The position numbers and the translations under genes were made by a program. Of a stretch of DNA of 64,000 nucleotides, positions 8,951-18,489 are shown piece by piece (the stretch's first letter is position 1; each line of letters opens with the position of its first letter). Source of the DNA: Mycolicibacter hiberniae (GTDB taxonomy: Bacteria > Actinomycetota > Actinomycetes > Mycobacteriales > Mycobacteriaceae); assembly GCF_010729485.1 (NCBI RefSeq), contig NZ_AP022609.1, forward strand, positions 2,542,001 through 2,606,000, given 5' to 3'. Below the pieces are notes generated by a model. It saw nothing but the letters and a program-made list of their open reading frames with translations, had not been told where the DNA came from and did not search any database.

Positions 8951-10140
8951 CCTGGCTGACCGATCTGTGCGCCGTTTCGTGGTGGTCCGTCGATCGGCCC
9001 GTACAGCAGCTGCTTGAGTCCGTCGGAGTTCAGCAGAATCCCCTCGTTGCCGTATTGCGCGGGGTTTGCGTTGACGTCGGCGATCACGAGCGGTGGGCTC
9101 TTCTGGAATCCGACCTTGGGGAGGTCGGTGCACTGTGGCCCGCCCGTGGCGGCGACCTTCGGCAGGTTCTGCGGATACCGGTAGCGCTCTTGACCGAAGA
9201 CCACGGTCTGCAGGAGCAGGCCGCCGGGCACCGGTGTGCCCGGCGCTTTGGCGAGCTCCACCGCACCGCCTAACCCACAGGTCAGTGCCTCGTGGTACTG
9301 ATTGGTGAGGTCTGTGGTCGGGCCGAACAGGTGCATGACGTCGGTGATGGCCTGGCGGTTGGTTCCCACGACGTCATTGCCGGTGTCGGCCAGGCCGATC
9401 GCGCTGAGCAGCAGCGTGTCCAGGTTGTGCTGTTCGCTGACAATCGTCTGGCTCATCCGGGTCGTTGCCGCGGCGGCGGAGGTCAGGTCAGGTGCCGCGT
9501 CGGCATAGGCATCGGCCACGGCGGGTGCGACTGTGAGCTCGCGCTCCAACGCCGGCAGGCTCGAATCGGTTCGCGCCAGGAACTCATCGAGGTCGCTCAT
9601 CATCTGACCGATCCGATCGCCACGGCCGTCCAATGCGGTGGCCAGCGCACCCAGGGTCTCGTTGAGTTTGGTGGGTTCGATCTTCTGCAGCACCGAGGAC
9701 AGGCGCTCGAACACCGAGTTGATCTCGACCGTGACATGTTCGGCATCCAGCACCTGTCCCGTCCGCAGAGAGTCAGCCGAGGGTTCTTCCGGCGGAAGCA
9801 AATCGACGAACTTCGCACCGAACACGGTGGACGAGGCGATGCCGACGCGCACGTTTGCGGGGATGACGTCCAGGTAGGAGGGGTTCATGGCGAGGTGCAA
9901 CGCGGCGCGCCCATCGGGTAGCGATTCTATTGACTTCACCGAGCCGACTTGGGCCCCGTGCAGTTTCACCTTTGCGCCGGTGTCCATCACCAGACCGGCG
10001 CGCTGCGACAGCACCGTGACGGGAACGGTCTTGGTGAAGCTGCCGCGGAAGAATCCCAGGGCTACCGCGACGGTGGCCACGGCCACCGCCACGGTGGTCA
10101 ATCCCAACAGCATTCGCCGTGCCTTCGAAGTCGTCGCCAT
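8947..10140 (-). CDS. mceA: Mce family protein MceA
   Basis: A 397-residue first Mce subunit. It has an N-terminal helix (LLGLTTVAVAVATVAVALGF), the MCE domain (DTGAKVKLHGAQVGSVKS, about residues 52-70), a helical domain, and a region with EALTCGLGGAV and LLLQTVVFGQERYRYPQNLP, the latter characteristic of A subunits. It follows yrbEB by 16 bases. With the other five subunits it should form the hexameric periplasmic needle that carries lipid to the YrbE permease. Confidence 0.94.
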   Translation of the reverse strand: MATTSKARRMLLGLTTVAVAVATVAVALGFFRGSFTKTVPVTVLSQRAGLVMDTGAKVKLHGAQVGSVKSIESLPDGRAALHLAMNPSYLDVIPANVRVGIASSTVFGAKFVDLLPPEEPSADSLRTGQVLDAEHVTVEINSVFERLSSVLQKIEPTKLNETLGALATALDGRGDRIGQMMSDLDEFLARTDSSLPALERELTVAPAVADAYADAAPDLTSAAAATTRMSQTIVSEQHNLDTLLLSAIGLADTGNDVVGTNRQAITDVMHLFGPTTDLTNQYHEALTCGLGGAVELAKAPGTPVPGGLLLQTVVFGQERYRYPQNLPKVAATGGPQCTDLPKVGFQKSPPLVIADVNANPAQYGNEGILLNSDGLKQLLYGPIDGPPRNGAQIGQPG

Positions 10141-10156
10141 CAGTGCTGTGCCGCCC

Positions 10157-11005
10157 CTAGCCCGACAGGTTGAAGTTGCCGTTGGATCCGTAGACCGCCA
10201 GCGACACCAGCAGTGTCACCGAGATCACGACGACCAGTGAGGTCCGCACCGCTGCGCCCACGGCCACCCCTACTCCCGAGGGTCCCCCCGCGGCGAAGTA
10301 GCCGAAATAGGTGTGGACCAGCAGTACCGCGATCGCCATCAGGATCGCCTGCAGAAACGACCACAACAGGTCCTGCGGATTGAGGAACGTGGCGAAGTAG
10401 TGGTTGTACAGGCCTGCCGACTGTCCGAACATCACCACGGTGGTCAGCTTGCTGGCGGTGAACGACAGAATCACGGCGATCGAGTACAGCGGTGCGATCG
10501 CGACCATTCCGGCCGCAATGCGGGTGCTCACCAGATATTCGACGGCGCGGATGCCCATGGTCTCCAGTGCATCGATCTCCTCGTTGATCCGCATGGCACC
10601 CAACTGCGCCGTTACCCCGGCACCGAACGTCGCCGCCAGGCCGATTCCGGCAACCACCGGCGCCGATATCCGAACGTTGATGAATGCGGCCAGAAATCCG
10701 GTCAGGGCTTCGATGCCGATGTCGCCGAGCGAGCTGTAGCCCTGAACCGCCAACGTTCCGCCCGCGGCCAGCGTGAGAAACCCGACGATGACGACGGTCC
10801 CGCCGATCATCGCCAAAGTACCCGCCCCCATGCTGATCTCGGCAATGAGGCGGATCACTTCATGACGGTAGGTCGATGCCGCGCGTGGCACACCGGCCAG
10901 TGCGCGCCCGTAGAATGCGGTGTGATCACCTATCCGGCCGATGACCTCGATCGGTCTGTTCAGCTCCCGCGTCAACTGCGGGTGAAGTACGCGTATGGCG
11001 GCCAT
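10157..11005 (-). CDS. yrbEB: Mce permease YrbEB (MlaE family)
   Basis: A 282-residue multi-pass permease with about six hydrophobic segments. It carries the MlaE-family coupling motif region (MRINEEIDALETMGIRAVEY, about residues 136-155) where the MceG ATPase is expected to dock. The C-terminal helix VVVISVTLLVSLAVYG is typical. It is separated from yrbEA by 13 bases and pairs with it as the membrane core of the importer. No MceG-type ATPase gene is present here, so it would have to be encoded elsewhere, as is usual in mycobacteria. Confidence 0.94.
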   Translation of the reverse strand: MAAIRVLHPQLTRELNRPIEVIGRIGDHTAFYGRALAGVPRAASTYRHEVIRLIAEISMGAGTLAMIGGTVVIVGFLTLAAGGTLAVQGYSSLGDIGIEALTGFLAAFINVRISAPVVAGIGLAATFGAGVTAQLGAMRINEEIDALETMGIRAVEYLVSTRIAAGMVAIAPLYSIAVILSFTASKLTTVVMFGQSAGLYNHYFATFLNPQDLLWSFLQAILMAIAVLLVHTYFGYFAAGGPSGVGVAVGAAVRTSLVVVISVTLLVSLAVYGSNGNFNLSG

Positions 11006-11018
11006 CGTGATAACCCGG

Positions 11019-11831
11019 CTAGTCCGACGTCATCTGGATGCCGATGGCGGTCACCACCACGTTCACCACGAACAGTGCCATGAAGGCATACACCACTGTC
11101 TCGTTGACGGCGTTCCCCACCGCCTTGGCCCCTCCTCCGCTGATGGTCAGCCCCCGATAGCAGGCCACCACGCCGGCGATCAGGCCGAACAGTGCCGCCT
11201 TCACACACGAGATGAGCACTTCCGGAACCCCGGTGAGCAGGGTGATCCCGGCAGCGAACGCCCCGGGGTTGACACCCTGAATGAAGACCGAGAAGGTGTA
11301 GCCGCCGAGGATCCCGATGATCACCACCAGGCTGTTGAGCAGCAGTGCGACGATGCCCGCGGCCAGCATCCTGGGCGCCACCAGGCGCTGAACCGGGTTG
11401 ATACCGAGCACCTCCATGGCATCGATCTCTTCGCGGATGGTGCGCGATCCCAGATCAGCGCACATCGCCGTTGCCCCGGCACCGGCCACGATCAACACGG
11501 TGACCATCGGTCCGACCTGGGTGACCGCGCCGAACGCCGCCCCCGCCCCGGACAGGTCCGCGGCCCCCAGCTCGCGCAACAGGATGTTCAGCGTGAAGCT
11601 GACCAGGACGGTGAACGGGATGGCGACAAGAACGGTGGGCATCAGTGAAACCCGGGCCACAAACCAGGACTGTTCCAGAAGTTCTCGGCCTTGGAAGGGA
11701 CGCCGGAACAGGAACTTCACCGCATCGGCCGACATGGCCAGCAGGCCGCCGACTGCCTGCATGGTCCCGGCTCCGCCGGTACCGAGCACCCGCAATCCGG
11801 ACGACCAGCGGTCCTGGGCACCGTTCACCAT
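11019..11831 (-). CDS. yrbEA: Mce permease YrbEA (MlaE family)
   Basis: A 270-residue multi-pass permease, the first gene of the mce operon. The EEIDAMEVLGINPVQRLVAP motif (about residues 148-167) is the cytoplasmic coupling helix of the MlaE/YrbE family. The ATG at 11831 has a GAAGGG site 10 bases upstream. An in-frame TTG at 11840 sits one base from that site and is unlikely. No fadD5-like gene or TetR/GntR regulator adjoins the operon, in contrast to several characterised mce loci. Confidence 0.93.
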   Translation of the reverse strand: MVNGAQDRWSSGLRVLGTGGAGTMQAVGGLLAMSADAVKFLFRRPFQGRELLEQSWFVARVSLMPTVLVAIPFTVLVSFTLNILLRELGAADLSGAGAAFGAVTQVGPMVTVLIVAGAGATAMCADLGSRTIREEIDAMEVLGINPVQRLVAPRMLAAGIVALLLNSLVVIIGILGGYTFSVFIQGVNPGAFAAGITLLTGVPEVLISCVKAALFGLIAGVVACYRGLTISGGGAKAVGNAVNETVVYAFMALFVVNVVVTAIGIQMTSD

Positions 11832-11896
11832 GTACCGCAAACCCTTCGCTGGTGGTTCGACCTGTCACCGTTCCGCCCGACTCGGCGGCGGCTACA

Positions 11897-11922
11897 GGAC
11901 ACGTTGACAGCCGAAGGTGTCC
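11897..11922. promoter_or_regulatory. Dyad upstream of the mce operon, possible operator
   Basis: GGACAC and GTGTCC form perfect 6-bp arms around a 14-bp spacer. The dyad lies 66-91 bases upstream of the yrbEA start, in the 267-bp gap between yrbEA and the divergent gene at 12099. A repressor site is plausible, but it could be chance in GC-rich DNA. Confidence 0.3.
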
Positions 11923-12098
11923 GCCGACACACGATGTCCCACCTACCGGGAAGCGTCGCGGCGCCGAGGCTGGTCGGACGGGAACGTATCGGGCTGTCCA
12001 GGCGCGTCGACCACAGCGATAGGGGTTCCCCTGTGCCACTGCCCGCCGAGGCCCCGCCTGACCTCTCCCGCTGCGTTCAACCTCGATGGAGGATTCCC

Positions 12099-12551
12099 AT
12101 GAAGACGGCGAGACTGCTCAGTGCGCTTTCAGCGCTGGTGATGCCGATGCTGGTCGCGTCGCCGCTGAGCCATGCCGAGCCGTTCTTTGCCAATTACCAA
12201 CTGATCATTCCGGACCGCAACGACTTCCACACGTGGACGTGGGCCGTGTCTCGATGTATCGACGGTCCGGCAAACTGCGTACACATCAGCGCAATTCCGA
12301 TGCCGGTAGCCAGGGCATTCGAGTACACCGGTGACGCCCATATCTCCGACGGCCGCTACACCTTAGCCGTCGACGTTCCGGACGGGCTGCGGTGCGGCAA
12401 CATTTACTACGGTCAGCTCATCCCGACCCACGATGTGTACTCCTGGGATGCGAACACGTTGCAGGGAACACTGACGTCGTCGTTTGCCGGCGGCTGCGAT
12501 GGGGCGCCGGCGGGTAGCGTCAGCTATCCGTTCACCCTCGTCCGTCTCTGA
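12099..12551 (+). CDS. Secreted protein, unknown function
   Basis: A 150-residue exported protein. MKTARLLSALSALVMPMLVA and PLSHA-EPFF make a signal peptide. The mature part has four cysteines (SRCIDGPANC, LRCGN, GGCDG) and a YTLAVDVPDGLRCGN stretch. The overall pattern matches a family of short mycobacterial secreted proteins often placed next to mce or lipid genes, but no function is known to me. GGAGGA at 12088-12093 fixes the start. It is divergent from yrbEA and convergent with ppk2. Confidence 0.7.
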   Translation: MKTARLLSALSALVMPMLVASPLSHAEPFFANYQLIIPDRNDFHTWTWAVSRCIDGPANCVHISAIPMPVARAFEYTGDAHISDGRYTLAVDVPDGLRCGNIYYGQLIPTHDVYSWDANTLQGTLTSSFAGGCDGAPAGSVSYPFTLVRL

Positions 12552-12577
12552 TCGAGCAGACGAATCGCCGCGATGAA

Positions 12578-12599
12578 AAGACGGCGCGCTGGGCGTCTT
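12578..12599 (-). terminator. Terminator of ppk2 (hairpin plus T tract)
   Basis: AAGACG, a 10-base GC-rich loop and CGTCTT form a stem just beyond the ppk2 stop. Read on the minus strand the stem is followed at once by T residues, so this is one of the few sites here resembling a classical intrinsic terminator. It lies in the 49-bp gap between convergent genes. Confidence 0.55.
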
Positions 12600-12600
12600 G

Positions 12601-13431
12601 TCAACTGTCGCCGAACAGGGTGGCGGCGTAGTCCTCGACGTACCGATAGTGGCTGCGGTCGGGACGCTGGTAAAAGCCGGTGACGACCGGCTTTTTCGGC
12701 AAGTCCACGCGCTCGCGCTCCACTTCCCGATAGGGAATCGACCGCAACAGGTGCGCCATCATGTTCAGCCTTGCATGGGCCTTCACCTCGGACTCGACCA
12801 CGTACCAGGGGCTTGACGCCGTATCGGTGTGAGACATCATCTCGTCGCGGGCCCGCGAGTAGTCCTCCCAGCGGCGCAGTGCCTCCAGGTCCATCGGCGA
12901 GAGCTTCCACTGCCGCAGCGGGTCGTTGCGGCGCTTACGGAAGCGGCGCAACTGCTCGGCCTGGGAGACCGAAAACCAATACTTGCGCAACAGGATTCCG
13001 TCGTCGATCAGAAGCTGCTCGAACACCGGCACCTGCTTGAGGAAGCGCGCATGCTCATCGGCGGTACAAAAGCCCATCACCTTCTCCACCCCGGCCCGGT
13101 TATACCAGGACCGGTCGAAGAGCGTGATCGCACCGCTGGCCGGCAAGTGTGCGACGTAGCGCTGGAAGTACCACTCCCCCCGTTCCCGCTCGGTGGGGAC
13201 CGGAAGGGCGGCGATGCGAACCGTGCGTGGGCTCAGGTATTCGGTGATGCGCTTGATGACGCCGCCCTTTCCGGCGGCGTCACGGCCCTCGAAGATCACC
13301 ACCACCCGGGTGCCCGTTGCGCGAACCCACTCCTGGAGCTTGACGAACTCGCTCTGCAGACGCAGCAGCTCCTTCTGGTACACATCGTCGGCGAGCCGCC
13401 TTGAGGCAGATGCGAATTCGTCGTCGCTCAC
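12601..13431 (-). CDS. ppk2: Polyphosphate kinase 2
   Basis: A 276-residue class I PPK2, which moves phosphate between polyphosphate and nucleoside diphosphates. The P-loop is GRDAAGKGG (residues 49-57), the Walker B region FDRSWYNRAG (about 105-114), and a basic lid follows (RRFRKRRNDPLRQWK). The GTG start overlaps the stop of the upstream WS/DGAT-like gene as GTGA. It matches M. tuberculosis Rv3232c in product and neighbourhood. In that family the enzyme supplies GTP from polyphosphate; here this is inferred from the family. Confidence 0.93.
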   Translation of the reverse strand: MSDDEFASASRRLADDVYQKELLRLQSEFVKLQEWVRATGTRVVVIFEGRDAAGKGGVIKRITEYLSPRTVRIAALPVPTERERGEWYFQRYVAHLPASGAITLFDRSWYNRAGVEKVMGFCTADEHARFLKQVPVFEQLLIDDGILLRKYWFSVSQAEQLRRFRKRRNDPLRQWKLSPMDLEALRRWEDYSRARDEMMSHTDTASSPWYVVESEVKAHARLNMMAHLLRSIPYREVERERVDLPKKPVVTGFYQRPDRSHYRYVEDYAATLFGDS

Positions 13432-14822
13432 TGTGCTGCCTCCAACAGTTCGGCCAAAGACTCATCCAGCAGTGACGAGACCATACCGACGTCGCTCATC
13501 GCCTTGCGGTCGGCATTGACACCGAAGTACAGCTTGCCGTTGTAGGACGTCACCCCGATCGCCAGGGCCTTGTTGGGCAGCAGCGGCGGCACGCTGTAAG
13601 TCTCGAGCAACTTGGCGCCGCAGACGTAGAGCTGTCGTTGCGAACCCGGCGCATTGGTGATCAGCAGGTTGAACACCCGCCCGGAGAACCCGGCATAGGC
13701 GGTCGCGACCCGCACACCCATCGCGTGCAGGGTCGGTGGGGCGAAACCCGCCACCGTCAAGATGGTGCGGGCATCCACCAGCCCGGTCGAGGTGGGATGC
13801 GATTCGGTGGCATAAGCGATCTGGGAGAGCCGCACTACCGGATTGGGTTCTCCCACCGGAAGATCCACCAGGAAAGGCGTCACGGAACCGATGGGCTGGC
13901 CGGCGGAGTCGATCGCGTGGTCAGGGTACACCGACAACGGCGCCAGTGCCCGAACCGTGCGCGTCGGCCCGACCGGCTCCCCACGGGCCAGCAACCAGTT
14001 CCGCAGCGCTCCGGTGATCACCGCGAGCACGACGTCGTTGATGGCGCACTCATAGCGCGCCCGGACCTTTCGGTAGTCCTCCAGCGAGCCGCGTGCCACC
14101 GTAAACAGGCGGTTCTGCGAAACCTGCGTGTTGAGCGGGCTTTGCGGAGCGGCGCCGCGGACGACGGCCCGCAGCGCATCGAAGGTCTTGCGGCCCGCCC
14201 AGGCCACCGGTCCGCCCACCGTCGCCCCCACCGCTTGAAGCTGGGTGCGCGGAGCGGCCACCCAGTCGCCGAGGGCGCCGAGTACCAGTTCCACGGCGCC
14301 GGGCTCGTCGCGCGGCACCCAGATGTCTTCGTCGAACGGGGGCGGACGTTGGGTGCGGTCCACCAGCACATGCCCCATCGCCGGAGCCGCCATGCCGTTG
14401 ACCAACGCCTGGTGCGACTTGAGGTAGACAGCGATCCGGTTGTCGGCCAGCCCTTCGATCAGGTAGACAGCCCACAGCGGCCGGGCCCGATCCAACGGTT
14501 GCTGTCCCAGCCGCGCGATCAGCTCATGCAGCTGCCGATCGCTGCCGGGAGACGGCACCGCCAGATGCCTTACGTGATAGGTGATGTCGAATTCGTGGTC
14601 ATCGACCCACACCGGGCGGGCCAGGCCCAGGGTGACTTCGTGGATGGTCTGCCGGTAGCGCGGGATCTGCGGCAACCGCTGCTCGATGGTCTCCAGCACC
14701 TTGTCATACCCCAGCCCGCCACGCGGGTTGCGCAGAATGAACAGCGACTGCACGTACATCGGCGTGGTGGTGTTCTCCAGCCGGTAGAAAGAGGCCTCCG
14801 ACGCCGACAGCCGGTTCACCAT
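13428..14822 (-). CDS. WS/DGAT-like acyltransferase with degenerate active site
   Basis: A 464-residue protein of the wax ester synthase/diacylglycerol acyltransferase family, starting with the typical MVNRLSASEASFYRLE. The start at 14822 has a GGGAGG site upstream; a GTG at 14894 would add an atypical 24 residues. The family's catalytic HHxxxDG is replaced by SHQALVNG (about residues 142-149): the second His is Gln and the Asp is Asn. Other family landmarks are present, including PLWAVYLIEGL, ECAINDVVLAVITGALR and NAPGS. It overlaps ppk2, as the Tgs3-type genes Rv3233c/Rv3234c adjoin ppk2 in M. tuberculosis. It may be catalytically inactive or use another mechanism. Confidence 0.85.
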   Translation of the reverse strand: MVNRLSASEASFYRLENTTTPMYVQSLFILRNPRGGLGYDKVLETIEQRLPQIPRYRQTIHEVTLGLARPVWVDDHEFDITYHVRHLAVPSPGSDRQLHELIARLGQQPLDRARPLWAVYLIEGLADNRIAVYLKSHQALVNGMAAPAMGHVLVDRTQRPPPFDEDIWVPRDEPGAVELVLGALGDWVAAPRTQLQAVGATVGGPVAWAGRKTFDALRAVVRGAAPQSPLNTQVSQNRLFTVARGSLEDYRKVRARYECAINDVVLAVITGALRNWLLARGEPVGPTRTVRALAPLSVYPDHAIDSAGQPIGSVTPFLVDLPVGEPNPVVRLSQIAYATESHPTSTGLVDARTILTVAGFAPPTLHAMGVRVATAYAGFSGRVFNLLITNAPGSQRQLYVCGAKLLETYSVPPLLPNKALAIGVTSYNGKLYFGVNADRKAMSDVGMVSSLLDESLAELLEAAQ

Positions 14823-15029
14823 CGCGGCCCGCCCTCCCTGCTGAATCGATCCGGCCCCGGGCGCTGAACCAGCCCCCGGATCGGAGAAAAACACTGCCGC
14901 TCACGGTAGCCCGCCCGCCCGACGCGGCGCACGCGAATACGCGCGTGCCGCCGTTGTGCGATGATCGGGCGCACACGCCCTGCCACTCTCCAGCAGGCCC
15001 GCCGCCCGGACCGAATGTGGAGAGTTGCC

Positions 15030-15563
15030 GTGCCTGCCGACCCCTGCCTGCCCCAGCGCCCGGCCGTCGCGCCGTTGGGCGACTACGAACCACCGGCCAG
15101 CCCGACACCACCGGCTCCGCCCGGAGGTTCACCGGCGCCCTCGGCGTGCGTCCGGGTGCGCCACGGGCATTCGGGCCGACCTCGTCCCGCACGCCCGGCT
15201 CGCACCGCACTACCTGCGCCGTTGCGGTCGGCGGCGATGTTCGCCGACGCCGCCCTGCGCCGCGTCCTGGAAGTGCTCGACGGGCGCCGACCCGCCGCAC
15301 ACCTGTTTGGGCTGCTTGCCGCGGGACTGGCCGAAGCCGTGCTGGCGGTGCGCCTGGCCGCCCCCGCGGGCCGGGTCGAACCGGCCACCCTGGTGCGGGT
15401 GCGCGTGCAGCCGGCGGGTTCGGGTGAGGTGGCTCGCGCCGTGGAGGTCTTCGGCACCTACCGGCGCGGACAGCGCACGCATGCGCTGGCGTGTCGCGTG
15501 GAGCCGGTTCCCGGAAGCCGCAAAGACACCGCGTGGCGGGTCGTCGCCCTGCACATCGGGTGA
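15030..15563 (+). CDS. Rv3235-family protein, unknown function
   Basis: About 177 residues. The first 65 are Pro/Ala/Arg-rich and look disordered. The C-terminal 110 form a compact Ala-rich domain (AAMFADAALRRVLEVLDGRR, then VARAVEVFGTYRRGQRTHA) seen in Rv3235-like actinobacterial proteins usually located next to secA1. I take the GTG at 15030 because GGAGAG lies 5 bases upstream; in-frame ATGs at 14961 and 15015 lack such a site. It is convergent with secA1, with 15 bases between the stops. There is no signal peptide or membrane segment. Confidence 0.75.
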   Translation: MPADPCLPQRPAVAPLGDYEPPASPTPPAPPGGSPAPSACVRVRHGHSGRPRPARPARTALPAPLRSAAMFADAALRRVLEVLDGRRPAAHLFGLLAAGLAEAVLAVRLAAPAGRVEPATLVRVRVQPAGSGEVARAVEVFGTYRRGQRTHALACRVEPVPGSRKDTAWRVVALHIG

Positions 15564-15578
15564 GGCCGAGTCGGTGCC

Positions 15579-18380
15579 TCAGCCCTTGCGCGGCACCTTC
15601 GGCAACCGCGACCCCCGGCCCTCCCGGCGGGCCGCCTCCCGGCGCTCCCGGCGCGACTGGGGGGTGTTGGCTCCCGCGGGCTGCAGGTCGCCGCTGCGCC
15701 GCACCTGCGCGGAACCGTCCTCGGCCGGCCCTGAATAGGTCAGCCCCGCAGCACCGTCGGCACCATCGGCGCCATTGGCGCCGTCGGCTCCGTTGGCGCC
15801 GTCGATGCCCTTGGCACGCAGTCCGAACTCCGCCAGGCCTTCAGGCGCGTCCACCGGTGCCACCGGCTGCTTCGGCACCGCCTCGACGGCGACGTTGAAC
15901 AGGAAGCCGACCGACTCCTCCTTGAGCCCGTCGAGCATGCCGCGGAACATGTCGAAGCCCTCCCGCTGGTATTCCACCAACGGATCGCGCTGCGCCATCG
16001 CCCGCAGACCGATGCCCTCCTTGAGGTAGTCCATCTCGTAGAGGTGTTCGCGCCACTTGCGGTCCAGAACACTGAGCAGCACCCCGCGTTCCAGCTGCCG
16101 CATGGCTCCGGGGCCGGCGGCCTCGTCGACCTGGGCTTCCCGTGCGGCGTAGGCGTTCTCGGCGTCGGCCAGCAGCGCCTCGAGCAGCTCTTCACGCGTC
16201 AGGTCGTCGGCTTCGCCGATGTCGTCGGCGTGCAGCAGTTCGTGATAGTCGATGCCCACCGGGTAGAGGGTCTTGAGCGCCGTCCACAACTGCTCAAGGT
16301 CCCAGTCCTCCGCGTAGCCCTCGCCGGTGGCACCGTCGACGTAGGCGGTGATCACGTCGACGAGCATGTCGTGGGCCTGCTCGGCCAGGTTCTCCCCGTC
16401 GAGAATGCGGCGGCGCTCGGTGTAGATGACCTTGCGCTGCTGGTTCATCACCTCGTCGTACTTGAGCACGTTCTTGCGGATCTCGAAGTTCTGCTGCTCG
16501 ACCTGGGTCTGGGCGCTCTTGATCGCCCGGGTGACCATCTTGGCCTCGATCGGCACATCGTCGGGCAGGTTCAGCCGGGTCAGCAATGATTCGAGGGCCG
16601 CACCGTTGAACCGCCTCATCAATTCGTCACCGAGCGACAGGTAGAACCGGGATTCGCCCGGGTCGCCCTGCCGGCCGGACCGGCCGCGCAGCTGGTTGTC
16701 GATACGCCGCGACTCGTGCCGCTCGGTACCCAGCACGTACAGGCCGCCCGCCTCGATCACCTCTTTGGCCTCGGCGGCGGCCTCGTCCCTGATCTCACGC
16801 AACGCCGCATCCCAGGCGGCCTCGTACTCGTCGGGCGTCTCCACCGGGTCCAGTCCCTGACTGCGCAGCCGCTGGTCGGCCAGGAAGTCGACGTTGCCGC
16901 CGAGCACGATGTCGGTGCCGCGGCCGGCCATGTTGGTGGCGACCGTGATCGCGCCGCGCCGGCCGGCCTCGGCGATGATGTGCGCCTCGCGCTCATGCTG
17001 CTTGGCATTGAGCACGTTGTGCGGGACCCGACGCTTGGTCAGCTGCTTGGACAGGTACTCCGAGCGCTCGACGCTGGTGGTGCCGATCAGCACCGGCTGG
17101 CCCTTTTCGTAGCGTTCGGCGACATCGTCGACGACCGCGAGGAACTTGGCCTCCTCGGTCTTGTAGATGAGGTCGATCTGGTCGATGCGTGCCATCGGCT
17201 TGTTGGTCGGGATGGGCACCACCCCGAGCTTGTAGATCTCGTGCAGCTCGGCGGCCTCGGTCTCGGCGGTGCCGGTCATGCCGGCGAGCTTGTCGTAGAG
17301 CCGGAAGTAGTTCTGCAGGGTGATCGTGGCCAGCGTCTGGTTCTCGGCCTTGATCTGCACCCGCTCCTTGGCCTCGATGGCCTGGTGCATGCCCTCGTTG
17401 TAGCGCCGGCCCACCAGCACGCGGCCGGTGAACTCGTCGACGATGAAGACCTCACCGTTGCGGACGATGTAGTCCTTGTCGCGGTTGAACAGCTCCTTGG
17501 CCTTCAGGGCATTGTTGAGGTAGCTGACCAGCGGGGAGTTGGCGGCCTCGTAGAGGTTCTCGATGCCGAGCTGATCCTCGACGAATTCGACCCCGGCCTC
17601 GTGCACACCGATGGTGCGCTTGCGCAGGTCGACTTCGTAGTGGACGTCCTTCTCCATCAACGGAACGATCCGGGCGAACTCGCTGTACCAGTGGGAGCTG
17701 CCGTCGGCCGGCCCGGAGATGATCAGCGGGGTCCGGGCCTCATCGATCAGGATGGAGTCGACCTCGTCGACGATCGCGAAGTTGTGCGAACGCTGCACCA
17801 ACTGGTCGAGCGAATGCGCCATGTTGTCGCGCAGATAGTCGAAACCGAACTCGTTGTTGGTGCCGTAGGTGACATCGGCGTTGTAGGCGATGCGGCGCTC
17901 GTCGGGGGTCATCTGCGACAAGATCACCCCGACCTCCAAGCCGAGGAATCGGTGCACGCGGCCCATCCACTCGCTGTCGCGCTTGGCCAGGTAGTCGTTG
18001 ACGGTGACGACGTGCACGCCCTTGCCGGCGAGCGCGTTGAGGTACGCCGGAAGCACACAGGTCAGGGTCTTGCCCTCACCGGTCTTCATCTCGGCGACGT
18101 TGCCGTAGTGCAGCGCTGCACCGCCCATCAGCTGTACGTGGAAGGGCCGCTGGCTCAGCACCCGCCAGGCCGCCTCCCGGGCCACCGCGAAGGCCTCCGG
18201 CAGCAGGTCGTCGAGGGACTCGCCGCCTTCGTGACGCGCGCGGAACTCGTCGGTCTTGGCCCGCAGCTCGGCATCGGTCAGCGCCTCGACGTCGCCGGCG
18301 AGGGTGTCGATGTAATCCGCGACCTTTCTGAGCCGTTTGACCATGCGGCCTTCACCAAAACGCAGCAACTTGGACAGCAC
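15579..18380 (-). CDS. secA1: Preprotein translocase ATPase SecA1
   Basis: A 933-residue SecA, the motor driving preproteins through SecYEG. Visible are the N-terminal [17 protein letters not shown], Walker [11 protein letters not shown] (about residue 98), the [11 protein letters not shown] box, the [11 protein letters not shown] and [12 protein letters not shown] motifs of the second nucleotide-binding fold, and [18 protein letters not shown]. The GTG start at 18380 has an AGGGGA site 7 bases upstream. The C-terminus lacks the Cys-rich zinc-binding tail, as in other mycobacterial SecA1 proteins. It instead carries a Gly-Ala-Asn-Gly-Ala-Asp repeat (see the repeat at 15748) before a basic [15 protein letters not shown] end. 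Confidence 0.96.
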   Translation of the reverse strand: MLSKLLRFGEGRMVKRLRKVADYIDTLAGDVEALTDAELRAKTDEFRARHEGGESLDDLLPEAFAVAREAAWRVLSQRPFHVQLMGGAALHYGNVAEMKTGEGKTLTCVLPAYLNALAGKGVHVVTVNDYLAKRDSEWMGRVHRFLGLEVGVILSQMTPDERRIAYNADVTYGTNNEFGFDYLRDNMAHSLDQLVQRSHNFAIVDEVDSILIDEARTPLIISGPADGSSHWYSEFARIVPLMEKDVHYEVDLRKRTIGVHEAGVEFVEDQLGIENLYEAANSPLVSYLNNALKAKELFNRDKDYIVRNGEVFIVDEFTGRVLVGRRYNEGMHQAIEAKERVQIKAENQTLATITLQNYFRLYDKLAGMTGTAETEAAELHEIYKLGVVPIPTNKPMARIDQIDLIYKTEEAKFLAVVDDVAERYEKGQPVLIGTTSVERSEYLSKQLTKRRVPHNVLNAKQHEREAHIIAEAGRRGAITVATNMAGRGTDIVLGGNVDFLADQRLRSQGLDPVETPDEYEAAWDAALREIRDEAAAEAKEVIEAGGLYVLGTERHESRRIDNQLRGRSGRQGDPGESRFYLSLGDELMRRFNGAALESLLTRLNLPDDVPIEAKMVTRAIKSAQTQVEQQNFEIRKNVLKYDEVMNQQRKVIYTERRRILDGENLAEQAHDMLVDVITAYVDGATGEGYAEDWDLEQLWTALKTLYPVGIDYHELLHADDIGEADDLTREELLEALLADAENAYAAREAQVDEAAGPGAMRQLERGVLLSVLDRKWREHLYEMDYLKEGIGLRAMAQRDPLVEYQREGFDMFRGMLDGLKEESVGFLFNVAVEAVPKQPVAPVDAPEGLAEFGLRAKGIDGANGADGANGADGADGAAGLTYSGPAEDGSAQVRRSGDLQPAGANTPQSRRERREAARREGRGSRLPKVPRKG
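15748..15810 (-). repeat. Collagen-like GXX repeat in the SecA1 C-terminus
   Basis: The codons give [19 protein letters not shown], a run of Gly-Ala-Asn/Asp triplets made by imperfect 9-bp DNA units. It lies between the conserved RAKGID segment and [14 protein letters not shown]. In M. tuberculosis SecA1, as I remember it, this spot holds only a few non-repetitive residues, so this looks like a lineage-specific expansion that could vary in length between strains. Confidence 0.75.
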
Positions 18381-18430
18381 GGCTATGTCCCCTACTCAGT
18401 CTTCGGCATTTACGAGCGTCACCCATGGTA

Positions 18431-18445
18431 GGTGACACCGTCACC
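18431..18445. terminator. Hairpin between hpf and secA1
   Basis: GGTGAC-ACC-GTCACC forms a perfect 6-bp stem with a 3-base loop, 45 bases downstream of the hpf stop and 51 upstream of the secA1 GTG. It may end or attenuate hpf transcription ahead of a separate secA1 promoter. There is no T tract. Confidence 0.4.
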
Positions 18446-18489
18446 GAGGGCGGTAATGCGCCGCCAACGCAGCTGTCGAGGCCCTGCCC

